Positions 1 to 13,145 of a DNA stretch of 64,000 nt are shown piece by piece. Under the pieces are notes generated by a model that worked only from the letters and a program-made list of their open reading frames with translations, searched no databases and was not told the DNA's origin. The position numbers and the translations under genes are program-made. How positions within the stretch are numbered: the stretch's first letter is position 1; every line of letters starts with the position of its first letter. Origin of the DNA: Stomorhina lunata (Eukaryota; Arthropoda; Insecta; Diptera; Rhiniidae); contig OW121743.1 of the NCBI GenBank assembly GCA_933228675.1, positions 113,757,781 to 113,821,780 of the forward strand, given 5' to 3'.

Positions 1-3000
1 ATTCATAGTTTTTACTCTTTTGTGCCTCATTTATCGTAAAAGCGCGAAGCACCTTCCTAATTTTTGTTAGTCCTTATCAATTGTGATGTAAATAGAGTAT
101 TTATGTTTATTAGTTCAAGAGATACTTATAGGGTTAATAAAGTACCAAAATATAGTTTTTTCCCTTTTTCTCCCTTATTATTTCCATTTCCAAAAAAGTA
201 CCAAACTCGTGTCCCCTTTTTTTGCAAGATGATCCAAATCCAATTTCAACTTTGTTTCTAACGATGTAAATTTCGGAGATATGATGTTACTTATTTATCG
301 ATTTTCTTTTTCAATTTTTTTCAATTTACTTTTTCAATATGAATCCACCCGTCTGTAAATTATAGTTCTGGCTTCATTACTTAAAAACCTACCCTTGAAT
401 ATTTCCCAGTTTTTATCTTTTTTACCTCAATTATAGTAAAAGTACCAAATACGTGTCTAATAATTCTTTGTTACTTATCAATTGTGACGTTTACTGTTTC
501 TCTATGTTTGTTATTTCAAAAGATACGTATGGGTTCCAAAAAAGTACCAAAATATAGTTTTTGCCCTTTTTTACCCTTATTAGTACCATATTCAAAAAAG
601 TACCAAATACGTTTCTCGTTTTTTTTCAGCCCATCCGAAGCAAATTTCAACTCTATTCCTATCGTTTTGAATTTCGGAGATATGACGTTACTAATATTTC
701 CAATTTTTTTCCCTGTTTTAACCCCAAAACGGCCGAATTAAAGAAAAAAGTACCGAATACATGTCCCTTAATTTAAAGTGCCGATTTTAGACCGATTTAG
801 TTGTTGTTTCTATCACTTTTGGCTAAGAAGATATATTTTTACCGATTTTTACCCCCAAAGTACCAGACACTTATTTTACTTTTTTCAGTGTCAATTTACC
901 AGTCAATAAATTATGCTTCTGGCTTCATTAGCCGAAAAGATATTCTTAGCTAAAAAGCAAAAAACCTACTCTTGAATATTTTCCCTTTTTTTTACCCTTT
1001 CGTCCCACATTAATCGCAAAAGTACCAAATACGTGTTTAATAGTTTTTTAATGCCTATCAGTTGCGATATAAATTATATTTCTATGTTTATTAGTTCAAA
1101 AGATATATATGGGTTAAAAAAGTACCAAAATATAGTTTTTACCCTTTTTTATTCTTATTAGTACCATTTTTGAAATAGTACCAAATACGTGACCATTTAT
1201 TTTTTTATCCGATTTAAATCCAATTTAAACTTCTTTGCATCGGTGTTAGTTTCGGAGATATGATGTTACTAATTTCTCCCTTTTCTACCCTGTTTTACCC
1301 TTTAAAAGGTCGAATTTCAAAAAAGTACCGAACACGTGTCCCTTAATTTTTAGTGCTGATCTCAGACTAATTTAGTTTTTGTTTCTATCACTTTTGATTT
1401 AGAAGATATATTTTTACCCCCAAAATTAAAAAAAGTACCAAAAATGTATTTTATTTTTTCTTTGTCAATCGACCAGTCAATAAATTATACTTCTGGCTTC
1501 ATTAGCCTAAAAGATATCCATAGCTAAAAACAAAAAACCTACCCTTAAATATTTTCCCTTTTTTACCCTTTTGTACCCCATTAATCGCAAAAGTACCAAA
1601 TACGTATTTAATTGTTTTTTAAAATCTATCTGTTGCGATATAAATTATGTTTCTATGTTTATTAGTTCAAAAGATACATATTAGTTGAAAAAAGTACCAA
1701 AATATAGTTTTTACCCTTTTTTATCCTTATTAATGCCATTTCCAAAAAAGTACCAAGCACGTGTCTCCTTATTTTCCTAGCCGATTCAAATCCAATTTCA
1801 ACTTTGTTTGCATCGATGTTGGTTTCGGAGATATGATGTTACTAATTTCTCCCTTTTTTACCCTGTTTTACCTTCTAAGAGGTTGAACTTCAAAAAAGTA
1901 CCGAACACGTGTTCCTTAATTTTAAGTGCCAATCTCAGACCAATTTAGTTTTTGTTTCTATCACTTTTGGTTTAGAAGATATACTTTACCGATTTTTACC
2001 CCCAAAATTAAAAAAAAGTACCAAACACGTAGCTTATTTCTTTTCAATGTAAATCTACCAGTCAATAAATTATACTTCTAACTTCATTAGCCTAAAAGAT
2101 ATCCATGGCTAAAAAGCAAAAAACCTATCCTTGAATATATTCCCTTTTTTTGCCCTTTTGTACCCCATTAATCGCAAAAGTACCAAATACGTATTTAGTT
2201 CTTTTTTAATATCTGTCGGTTGCGATATAAAATATGTTTCTATGTTTATTAGTTCAAAAGATACATATGGGTTAAAAAAGTACCAAAATATAGTTTTTAC
2301 CCTTTTGTATCCTTATTGGTGCCATTTTCAAAAAAGTACTAAACACATGTCCCCTTATTTTTCTAGCCGATTTAAATCCAATTTCAACTTTGTTTCTATC
2401 TGTATTGGTTTCGGAGATATGATGTTACTGATTTCTCCCTTTTCTACCCTGTTTTGCCTTTAAGGAGGTTGAATTTCATAAAAGTACCGAACACGTGTCC
2501 CTTAGTTTTAAGTGCCGATCTCAGACCAATTTAGTTTTTGTTTCTATCACTTTTGGTTTAGAAGATATACTTTACAGATTTTTACCCCCAAAATTAAAAA
2601 AAAGTACCAAACTCGTAGTTTATTTTTTTCAATGTCCATCGACCAGTCAATAAATTATACTTCTGGCTTCATTAGCCTTAAAGATATCCATGGCTAAAAA
2701 CCAAAAAACCTATCCTTGAATATTTTCCCTTTTTTTACCCTTTTGTACCCCATTAATCGTAAAAGTACCAAATACGTATTTAGTTTTTTTTTTAATATCT
2801 ATCGATTGCGATATAAAATGTGTTTCTATGTTTATTAGTTCAAAAGATACATATGGGTTAAAAAAAGTACCAAAATATAGTTTTTACCCTTTTTTATCCT
2901 TATTAGTGGGATTTTCAAAAAAGTACCAAACACGTGTCCCCTTATTTTTCTAGGCGATTCAAATCCAATTTCAACTTTGTTTCTGTCTATGTTGGTTTCG

Positions 3001-3765
3001 GAGATATGATGTTACTAATTTCTCCCTTTTCTACCCTGTTTTGCCCGCTAGGCGGCCGATTTTCAAAAAAGTACCGAACACGTGTCCCTTAATTTTTAGT
3101 GCTAATCTCAAGCCAATTTAATTTTCGCTTCTATCGCTGTTGGTTAAGGAGATATAATGTTACCGTATTTAATATTTTGTACCTGGCAATCGACCTCCCT
3201 ATAAATTTTATTGGTAGCTTTATTGGTTCAAGTCAAATACAAAGAAAAAGAAAAATGGACCTACCCTAAATTTTTTTCCCCGCTTTTCCCCCTTTTTGAA
3301 CCCTGAATCAAGAAAGTACCAAACACGTGTCTAATATTTTTTTCTTGTTTACCGGCTCCGTTTTGAATTTTGTTACTCTGTTGATTGGTTCAAAAGATAC
3401 ACATGGGTTTAAAAAAGTACCAACATTTCATTTTTACCCTTTTTACCCCCTATTTGTCCCATCTGCTAAAGAGTACCAAACACGTGTCTACTTATTTTTG
3501 CAGCTGATCCCAACGCAATTTCAATTTCGGGCCTATGACGTTTACTTCCGGAGATACAGCATTACTAATTTGTCCCTTTTTTACCCCTTTTTACCCCCTT
3601 AGAGGCCGAATTTCCAAAAATCCCGTCTTAGTGGATCTATACTTTGAAAAAGGTACCCGCTGTCAAAATTTCAGCTCTCTAGCTTTAGCCGTTTGGGCTG
3701 TGCGATGATGAGTCAGTCAATCAGTCAGTCAGTCAGTCACGTTAGAGTTTTATATATATAGATAA
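1..3765 (-). repeat. E2-family interspersed repeat with about 580 bp internal tandem units
   Basis: At least five tandem units of 573-587 bp; the marker AACACGTGTCCCTTA recurs near 757 (mutated), 1331, 1904, 2490 and 3077. Each unit alternates AAAAGTACCAAA, TACCCTTTTTTACCC and GGAGATATGATGTTAC motifs. The right end is a TCAGTCAGTCAG run followed by TTTTATATATATAGAT (3710-3763). It shares the ...CTATAC..AAA..CC(A/C)CTGT(C/A)AAA.. terminal segment with the copies at 15990 and 36890, so all belong to one family; I assign minus orientation relative to that end. The other end is outside the window. No transposase or RT is visible. Similar repeats occur in many insects as far as I recall, but I cannot name the class (a Helitron-like non-autonomous element is one possibility). 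Confidence 0.7.
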
Positions 3766-4693
3766 AGTAGTCATTTTTCATAGCTTCCTATGTACAATAT
3801 TAACTTCGATATTCATATCCGGTCTATTAGCGTTAAACTCTTGTATTGTATAGTTGGTTGTGTATATGTGTGTATCTATATGTTTTTAAAATCTTCAGTA
3901 TATTTAAAGTTTTGCTTAAATTTTTCCCAGATAGTTGTTGTTATAGTTCTTGTTTTTATTTTTTATATATGATAATTTATGTTTTTTTGGGTGATAAATT
4001 TGTTGTACGTTACAAAAATTAATTCAATTTGTTGTGGTTGCGTTAGTGGCAGTGTCAGTGGCACTAACAGTTGCTCTGGCCCGGCCAGACCTGATGTCCG
4101 TTGTCCAGTGGCTACTGTAAGTCGTGAGTTTATGTTTAATAAGCAGGAATATGAACATTTATGTAAATATATAAATATTGATAATATTTTAATATTGTAC
4201 ACATATTTTTTTTGTTCATTGTTAATGGCAACACGGGAGGCGAATACAAAAGTCATGGGGGCGTATGAAAGTGTTTAAGTAATTGAGGAAATTAAATATT
4301 AAGTATACGCAAAGGTGTTGAAAAGTAGGTGCTTCGAAGGAAATCATTTATATAAACAAGTTAAATTTCATTTGTTCAACTATATGCCAAGCAATATCAT
4401 AGGTAAACTGAACTATATTCCTTAAACTTTGTTTAGAGCATGCCCATCCCTATCTTAGACGGGTATACAATTTCCTGACACTTGTAGTATTCTACAATCC
4501 GAAATATCAATCATACACAGGGCTTAGACTTCAAGCAGTATTAAGCTGGGTCTCCCACCGATTATCTTGATATCTTCGCAATTTACATTCAAGCCTAACA
4601 GGATATCTTACCTTTAGGTTTCATGCAAAAAGACTAAATATTCTGAATAATTACACTGTGCTAGTTAAAAAAAATCGACAAAAGGAAGACCTA
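3766..4693. other. Non-repetitive AT-rich island
   Basis: No gene recognised. A locally GC-richer stretch at about 4030-4120 ends in CTACT|GTAAGT, a good match to a splice donor, but no acceptor or conserved reading frame supports an exon. The rest is ordinary AT-rich non-coding sequence. Confidence 0.5.
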
Positions 4694-7352
4694 GTATAAA
4701 TAGAAATACATATTTCGAAAACTTTTCTATAAACAGTAGATTTTCGAAAAATTTCCTATAAATAGTCAATTTTCAAAAAATTTCCTATATATAGTAAATT
4801 TTCGAAAAATTTCCTACAAATAGTAAATTTTCGAAAAATTTCCTACAAATAGTAAATTTTCGAAAAATTTCCTACAAATAGTAAATTTTCGAAAAATTTC
4901 CTACAAATAGTAAATTTTCGAAAAATTTAATACAAATAGTAAATTTTCGAAAAATTCCCTATAAATAGTCAATTTTCGAAAAATTTCCTATAAATAGTCA
5001 ATTTTCGAAAAATTTCCTATAAATAGTCAATTTTCGAAAAATTTCTTATAAATAGATAATTTTCGAAAAATTTCCTATAAATAGTAAATTTTCGAAAAAT
5101 TTCTTATAAATAGATAATTTTCGAAAAATTTCCTATAAATAGTCAATTTTCAAAAAATTTCCTATATATAGTAAATTTTCGAAAAATTTCCTACAAATAG
5201 TAAATTTTCGAAAAATTTCCTATAAATAGTAAATTTTCGAAAAATTTCCTATAAATAAATCAATTTTCGAAAAATTTCCTATAAATAGTAAATTTTCGAA
5301 AAATGTCCTATAAATAGTAAATTTTTTAAAAATTTCCTGAAAACAGTAAATTTTTTAAAAATTTCCTATAAATAGTAAATTTTTTAAAAATTTCCTATAA
5401 ATAGGAAATTTTCGAAAATTTTCCTATAAATAGTAAATTTTCGAAAAATTTCCTATAAATAGTAAATTTTTTAAAAATTTCCTATAAATAGTAAATTTTT
5501 TAAAAATTTCTTATAATTAGTAAATTTTTTAAAAATTTCCTATAAATAGTAAATTTTTCAAAATTTTCCTATAAATAGTAAATTTTTGAAAAATTTCCTG
5601 TAAATAGGAAATTTTCGAAAAATTTCCTATAAATAGTAAATTTTCGAAAAATTTCCTATAAATAGTAAATTTTCGAAAAATTTCCTATAAATAGTAAATT
5701 TTCGAAAAATTTCCTATAAATAGTAAATTTTTGAAAAATTTCCTATAAATCGTAAATTTTTGAAAAATTTCCTTTAAATAGTAAATTTTCGAAAAATTTC
5801 CTATAAATAGTAAATTTTTGAAAAATTTCCTATAAATAGTAAATTTTTAAAAAATTTCCTATAAATAGTAAATTTTTGAAAAATTTCCTATAAATAGTAA
5901 ATTTTTGAAAAATTTCCTATAAATAGTAAATTTTTGAAAAATTTCCTTTAAATAGTAAATTTTCGAAAAATTTCCTATAAATAGTAAATTTTTAAAAAAT
6001 TTCCTTTAAATAGTAAATTTTTGAAAAATTTCCTATAAATAGTAAATTTTTGAAAAATTTCCTATAAATAGTAAATTTTTGAAAAATTTCCTATAAATAG
6101 TAAATTTTTGAAAAATTTCCTATAAATCGTAAATTTTTGAAAAATTTCCTATAAATAGTAAATTTTTGAAAAATTTCCTATAAATAGTAAATTTTTGAAA
6201 AATTTCCTATAAATAGTAAATTTTTAAAAAAAATTCCTATAAATAGTAAATTTTTGAAAAATTTCCTATAAATAGTAAATTTTTAAAAAATTTCCTATAA
6301 ATAGTAAATTTTTGAAAAATTTCCTATAAATAGTAAATTTTTGAAAAATTTCCTATAAATAGTAAATTTTTGAAAAATTTCCTGTAAATAGTCAATTTTC
6401 GAAAAATTTCCTATAAATAGTAAATTTTTGAAAAATTTCCTTTAAATAGTAAATTTTCGAAAAATTTCCTATAAATAGTAAATTTTTGAAAAATTTCCTA
6501 TAAATAGTAAATTTTTGAAAAATTTCCTATAAAAAGTAAATTTTTAAAAAATTTCCTATAAATAGTAAATTTTTGAAAAATTTCCTATAAATAGTAAATT
6601 TTTGAAAAATTTCCTACAAATAGTAAATTTTTGAAAAATTTCCTAAAAATCGTAAATTTTTAAAAAATTTCCTATAAATCGTAAATTTTTGAAAAATTTC
6701 CTATAAATAGTAAATTTTTGAAAAATTTCCTATAAATCGTAAATTTTTGAAAAATTTCCTATAAATCGTAAATTTTTGAAAAATTTCCTTTAAATAGTAA
6801 ATTTTTGAAAAATTTCCTATAAATAGTCAATTTTCGAAAAATTTCCTATAAATAGTAAATTTTTGAAAAATTTCCTATAAAAAGTAAATTTTTGAAAAAT
6901 TTCCTATAAATCGTAAATTTTTGAAAAATTTCCTATAAATAGTAAATTTTTGAAAAATTTCCTATAAATAGTAAATTTTTAAAAAATTTCCTATAAATAG
7001 TAAATTTTTGAAAAATTTCCTATAAATAGTAAATTTTTGACAAATTTCCTATAAATAGTAAATTTTCGAAAAATTTCCTATAAATAGTAAATTTTCGAAA
7101 AATTTCCTATAAATAGTCAATTTTCGAAAAATTTCCTATAAATAGTCAATTTTCGAAAAATTTCCTATAAATAGTAAATTTTCAAAAAATTTCCTATAAA
7201 TAGCCAATTTTCGAAAAATTTCCTTTTAATATAATATTTTCGAAAAATTTGCTATAAATGGTCAATTTTCGAAAAATTTACTATAAAAAGTCAATTTTCG
7301 CAAAATTTCGTATAATAGTAAATTTTCAAAAAATTTCCTATAAATAGTCAAT
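4694..7352. repeat. 29 bp minisatellite array, unit with CTATAAATAG
   Basis: Roughly 90 head-to-tail copies of a 29 bp unit made of TTCCTATAAATAGTAAATT plus TTCGAAAAAT or TTTGAAAAAT. Variants cluster: CGAAAAA dominates at the edges (4740-5300, 7060-7310) and TGAAAAA in the centre, a pattern expected when arrays grow from within and edges decay. Most units contain CTATAAATAG, which fits both the MEF2 consensus YTAWWWWTAR and the TATA-box consensus. It does not contain the CTATAG palindrome found in the other arrays of the window. Confidence 0.95.
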
Positions 7353-9355
7353 TGAGACAATAACATTTTTCCCCTGTCTTTACCAGCCTTTTCCAATCAT
7401 GGGAATAATTATCTGGGAATCTCTTTTTTGTACGATTTTTCAGTTTATTTCTAAAATATTTTAAGCATAACTAATCAATTTTTTTTATTGATTTTAGTTA
7501 AAAATTTTCTCTAAATATTAAAATATTTTCACTCAAGTTTCATTTCAATTTGTTTTCCTTTTAATAATTGTTATTTTTATTTTTTGTAAATTTTTTCGGT
7601 TTTCATTTGTTGTTGTTTTAATCGTATTACAATTGTGGCCACAAAATTTTCATGACAAAAATTACTTTAATGTTAAAAACAATTTATGTACCCCTTGGTT
7701 TTTGTGTTGTCGGACACGTTGGACTAAAGTGGAGCTCGCATGTGAAACCACAAGAACCAAAGTGACAAACAAGCCCCTCTTTATGATGAACACAAATTCG
7801 CAAAAGGACAGACAGACACTCATTCCCATTTATATAACAACCAAATACAAGCCAATGCATTGTATTTTAACGCATATAATTTTCTTTTTTTGCCGAGATT
7901 TTCCATGTAAGTTTATCAAGCCGCGATATTAATGGGGGAGAAAAACCGAAAAAATGTCCTCAAAAAAAAAAACATAAAAAGAAACTTGAACAGAAACAAT
8001 AAAAATCGGGATAAAAAGATGAAAATCCGTAAAAAAAATCAAAAAGAGAGAAAAGTGTTAAACACCAAAACAATGCACCGGAGTCACATAATCGAGAAAC
8101 CAAACAGCCAACGAGCCCACGAATCAACCAAAAGACCAAACAATTTGTGTGCAACAACTATGATGTCGATAAAGCTCCGTGAACTCACACACAGACGAAC
8201 TCAATGCAGAGACCCACAAAAAATAAAAGAAAATCGTAAATGAATACATAAAAAAGAAAATAAGAAAAAATGCATACGCATTTAACGACAAGTGCATATT
8301 AAGATGACCATCGAAAACTGGCCACATTTACATGGAGGATAACAACAGCTTGTTTTACCATCATCATCATCATCACTTCCCCCTAGAACACAGTCTCAGC
8401 ATATGCACCAGCTAGGCTTTTGCATCATCATCATCATCGTTGCCATCGTCGTCAGTTTAACAACAATGACTGTTAAGTTTTTTCCAAAGTTTGTTGTATT
8501 TTATTTTGCCACTAAAAGTAACCGAAAAATCAAAGAAAACATACGCACTGGACTTTAAGCGTTAAACAATAAAAGCTTTTCACATGCAAGGACATTTGTG
8601 GCAGTTGAAAACAAGGATTGCCCGAAAAACATAAAAAAGGAAACATATTGCAAAAGGAGCATAAAGTATGGAAAATTGTTAATAAAAAAAGGATCTGCTT
8701 TCATTTAAACGGAAGTTGCAAACATGGGAAGTTTATCTGAAAACCTCTGAAATAACCATAACTTTATATTGTTGAATGTTGCACATGTATTGTCGGCTAT
8801 AAAGAGTTGAGTAATTTAATACACTCAGAGAAAAATGTAAGTAAAACATAACTTAGAATGACAACATGTAGACTTACATATAATAAAATAAAATAAATAG
8901 ACTCAGCCAGACGAAGTGTAGAAAGTAAATTGGGATCCTAGTGCAATACAATTGTGTCAAACTTTTAAACAAACTAAGTAATGTTGTGTGTGTTTAAACT
9001 AATAAAGAAAAATTTGTCCATATCTCACAAATTTTCTTTCCATTTATACACTTTTCTGATTACAGAATGGACAAATGAAAAACACTGAACATATTGCCAT
9101 AAGAAAGATTTCATTTAAATTTTGTAAATTTTCTAACTAATTTTAAACAAACATTTTTTGAGTGTATTAATAAAAATAATCATTAAAAATCACGTAGACT
9201 TCTACTTGCACCGTTTTTTATACGAAACCGTTTAATGTGCAACAGCATGCAAACTTTTTTATTGATTTTTTAGTATTCCTTATTTTTTGTCGAGTCATTA
9301 TGAAACAGTGGGCCAAAAAAATAAAAATAATATTTTTTAAAAACACAAATTTTTC
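7353..9355. other. Non-repetitive island, no gene seen
   Basis: Mixed sequence with short CAT/ATC microsatellites (8361-8376 and 8425-8455), a poly-purine block at 7930-8060 and AT-rich stretches. The open frames here are low-complexity Lys/Asn-rich readings of A-rich DNA and are not credible genes. It could hold regulatory sequence of the downstream Runt-domain gene, but no specific element can be shown. Confidence 0.4.
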
Positions 9356-12300
9356 TAACGACAAAATTTTTCTTTAAAAAATATTAAAAAAAAAAAAAAT
9401 TTGAAAACTTTCTTAAAATCTTTTTACTTAACAAAAATTTTTCTATAGAAAATTATTTCTTAACAAAAATTTTTCTATAGAAAATTTTTCCTTAACAAAA
9501 ATTTTTCTATAGAAAATTTTTTCTTAACAAAAATTTTTCTACAGAAAATTTTTTCTTAACAAAAATTTTTCTTTAGAAAATTTTTTCTTTACAAAAATTT
9601 TTCTATAGAAAATTTTTTCTTAACAAAAATTTTTCTATAGAAAATTTTTTCTTAACAAAAATTTTTCTATAGAAAATTTTTTCTTAACAAAAATTTTTCT
9701 ATAGAAAATTTTTTCTTAACAAAAATTTTTCTTTAGAAAATTTTTTCTTTACAAAAATTTTTCTATAGAAAATTTTTTTTAACAAAAATTTTATTCTATA
9801 GAAAATTTTTTCTTAACAAAAATTTTTCTGTGGAAAATTTTTTCTTAACAAAAATTTTTCTATAGAAAATTTTTTCTTAACAAAAATTTTTTTATAGAAA
9901 ATTTTTTTTTTTAACAAAAATTTTTGTATAGAAAATTTTTTTTACCAAAAATTTTTCTATCGAAAATTTTTTTTACCAAAAATTTTTCTATAGAAAATTT
10001 TTTCTTAACAAAAATTTTTCTATAGAAAATTTTTTCTTAACAATATTTTTTTTCTATAAAAAATTTTTTCTTAACAAAAATTTTTCTATGGAAAATTTTT
10101 TCTTAGCAAAAATTTTTCTATAGACAATTTTTTCTTAACAAAAATTTTTCTGTAGAAAATTTTTTTTTAACAAAAATTTTTCTATAAAAAATTGTTGCTT
10201 AATAAAAATTTTTCTATAGAAAATTTTTGCTTAACAAAAATTTTTCTGTAGAAAATTTTTTCTTAACAAAAATTTTTCTATAGAAAATTTTTTTTTAACA
10301 AAAATTTTTCTATAGAAAATTTTTTCTTAACAAAAATTTTTCTATAGAAAATTTTTTCTTAACAAAAATTTTTCTATAAAAAATTGTTTCTTAACAAAAA
10401 TTTTTTTATAGAAAATTTTTTCTTAACAAAAATTTTTCTACAGAAAATTTTTTCTTAACAAAAATTTTTCTATAGAAAATTTTTTCTTAACAAAAATTTT
10501 TCTATAGAAAATTTTTTCTTAACAAAAATTTTTCTATAGAAAATTTTTTCTTAACAAAAATTTTTTTATAGAAAATTTTTTTTTTAACAAAAATTTTTGT
10601 ATAGAAAATTTTTTTTACCAAAAATTTTTCTATAGAAAATTTATTTTACCAAAAATTTTTCTATAGAAAATTTTTTCTTAACAAAAATTTTTCTATAGAA
10701 AATTTTTTCTTAACAATATTTTTTTTCTATAAAAAATTTTTTCTTAACAAAAATTTTTCTATGGAAAATTTTTTCTTAGCAAAAATTTTTCTATAGACAA
10801 TTTTTTCTTAACAAAAATTTTTCTGTAGAAAATTTTTTTTTAACAAAAATTTTTCTATAAAAAATTGTTGCTTAATAAAAATTTTTCTATAGAAAATTTT
10901 TGCTTAACAAAAATTTTTCTGTAGAAAATTTTTTCTTAACAAAAATTTTTCTATAGAAAATTTTTTTTTAACAAAAATTTTTCTATAGAAAATTTTTTCT
11001 TTACAAAAATTTTTCTATAGAAAATTTTTTCTTAACAAAAATTTTTCTATAAAAAATTGTTTCTTAACAAAAATTTTTCTATAGAAAATTTTTTCTTAAC
11101 AAAAATTTTTCTACAGAAAATTTTTTCTTAACAAAAATTTTTCTATAGAAAATTTTTTTTTAACAAAAATTTTTCTATAGAAAATTTTTTCTTAACAAAA
11201 ATTTTTCTATAGAAAATTTTTTCTTAACAAAAATTTTTCTATAAAAAATTGTTTCTTAACAAAAATTTTTCTATAGAAAATTTTTTCTTAACAAAAATTT
11301 TTCTACAGAAAATTTTTTCTTAACAAAAATTTTTTTTTAGAAAATTTTTTCTTTACAAAAATTTTTCTATTGAAAATTTTTTCTTAACAAAAATTTTTCT
11401 ATAGAAAATTTTTTCTTAACAAAAATTTTGCTATAAAAAATCTTTTCTTAACAAAAATTTTTCTATAGAAAATTTTTTCTTAACAAAATTTTTTTTTTTA
11501 GAAAATTTTTTCTTAACAAAAATTTTTCTATAGAAATTTTTTCTTAACAAACATTTTTCTATAGAAATTTTTTTCCTTAACAAAAATTTTTCTATAGAAA
11601 ATTTTTTCTTAACAAAAATTTTTCTATAGAAAATTTTTTCTTAACAAAAATTTTTCTATAGAACAGTTTTTCTTAACAAAAATTTTTCTATATAAATTTC
11701 TTTCTTAACAAAAATTTTTCTATAGAAAATTTTTTCTTAACAAAAATTGTTCTATAGAAAAAATTTTAAACAAAAAATTTTCTATAAAAAATTTTTAAAA
11801 GAAAATTTTTCTTGACAAAAATTAAAAAAAAACAACATAAAAAGAAAATATTTCTTTACGAAAATTTTTGAAAGAAATTTTTTCTTTCAAAAAAATTCTA
11901 TAATTCTATTTTTTAACAAAAATTTTTCAATAAAAATTTTTCTTATAGAAAAAATTTCTTAACAAAATTTTTTTTTGTAAAGAATTTTGTTTATAGAAAA
12001 AATTTCTTAACAAAATTTTTTCTATAGAAAAAATTTCTTAATAAAATTATTTCTATAGAAACATTTTTTAACAAAATTTTTTCGATAGAAAAAAATTCTT
12101 AACAAAATTTTTTCAATGAAAAATTTTTCTTAATACAGATTTTTTTATAGAAAAAATTTCCTAACAAAATGTTTTCAATAGAAAATTTTTCTTAACAAAG
12201 ATTTTTCTATAGAAAATTTTTAAATAATAAACATTGTCCATACAAAAAAATTCTATAATTCTATTTTTTAACAAAAATTTTTCAATAAAAATTTTTCTTA

Positions 12301-13145
12301 TAGAAAAAATTTCTTAACAAAATTTTTTTTCAAAATTTCTTAACAAAATTTTTTCGATAGAAAAAAATTCTTAACAAAATTTTGTCAATGAAAAATTTTT
12401 CTTAATACAGATTTTTTTATAGAAAAAATTTCCTAACAAAATGTTTTCAATAGAAAATTTTTCCTAACAAAGATTTTTCTATAGAAAATTCTTAAATAAT
12501 AAACATTGTCCATACAAAAGTGTTTCTATAGAAAAATTTTTTATCAATATTTTTTTTTTTTAAATTTCTAAGCAAAATTTTTCTTAACAAAGATTTTTCT
12601 ATAGAAAAATTTTTTATCGAAAATTTTCTGTAAAAAAACTTTTCCTATAGAAAAAATTTCTTAACAGAAATGTTTCTATAGAAAAAAATTTTCAACAAAA
12701 ATTTTTCAATAGAAAATTTTTTTTAGCAAAAATTAACTTAAAAAAAGTTTTTATATAAAAAATTTTTCTGAACAAACATTTTTTAATAGAAATTTTATTT
12801 TTTATACAAAAACATTCTTAACAAAAATTTTATTTTCTATAAAAAACATTCTTAACAAAAATTGTATTATCTATAGAAAAACTTTCTTAACATACTTTTT
12901 TGTATAGAAAATTTTTCATAATAAATTTTTTTTTTATAGAAAAATTTTCTCAACAAAAATTTTTCTTTAGAAAATTTTTTCCTAACAACAATATTATTTT
13001 GTATAGAAAAACTTTCTTAATAAAAATTTTATTTTCGATTAAATAACTTTCTAGAAAAATTTTCTTAAAAATATTTTTCCAAAAAAAATTTTTCTTAACA
13101 AAAAATTTTCTGTAAAAAAATTTTGTTATGCAATTTTTTTTGAAA
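9356..13145. repeat. 32 bp minisatellite array with palindromic TTTCTATAGAAA core
   Basis: The unit is CTTAACAAAAA + TTTTTCTATAGAAAATTTTTT with a period of 32 (CTATAG at 9603, 9635 and so on). Homogeneous from 9420 to 11780, then increasingly degenerate to 13145. Higher-order structure is visible: a distinctive run of variants around CAATATTTTTTTTCTAT at 10041 recurs at 10713, exactly 672 bases (21 units) later. An AAATTGTTTC variant recurs at 10381, 11054 and 11246 (the last gap is 192 bases, 6 units). Blocks near 11886/12249 and 12223/12495 are also duplicated. Confidence 0.95.

Noticed and set aside
4033..4039. RUNX site TGTGGTT as autoregulatory element
   Set aside because: A 7-mer is expected several times by chance in 64 kb on two strands; no clustering seen.
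4694..7352. CRISPR-like array
   Set aside because: There are no unique spacers; this is a simple head-to-tail minisatellite in an insect genome.
9356..13145. Centromeric satellite
   Set aside because: The arrays are only 1-4 kb, interspersed with unique DNA and next to a gene, so a local intronic or intergenic minisatellite is the better description.
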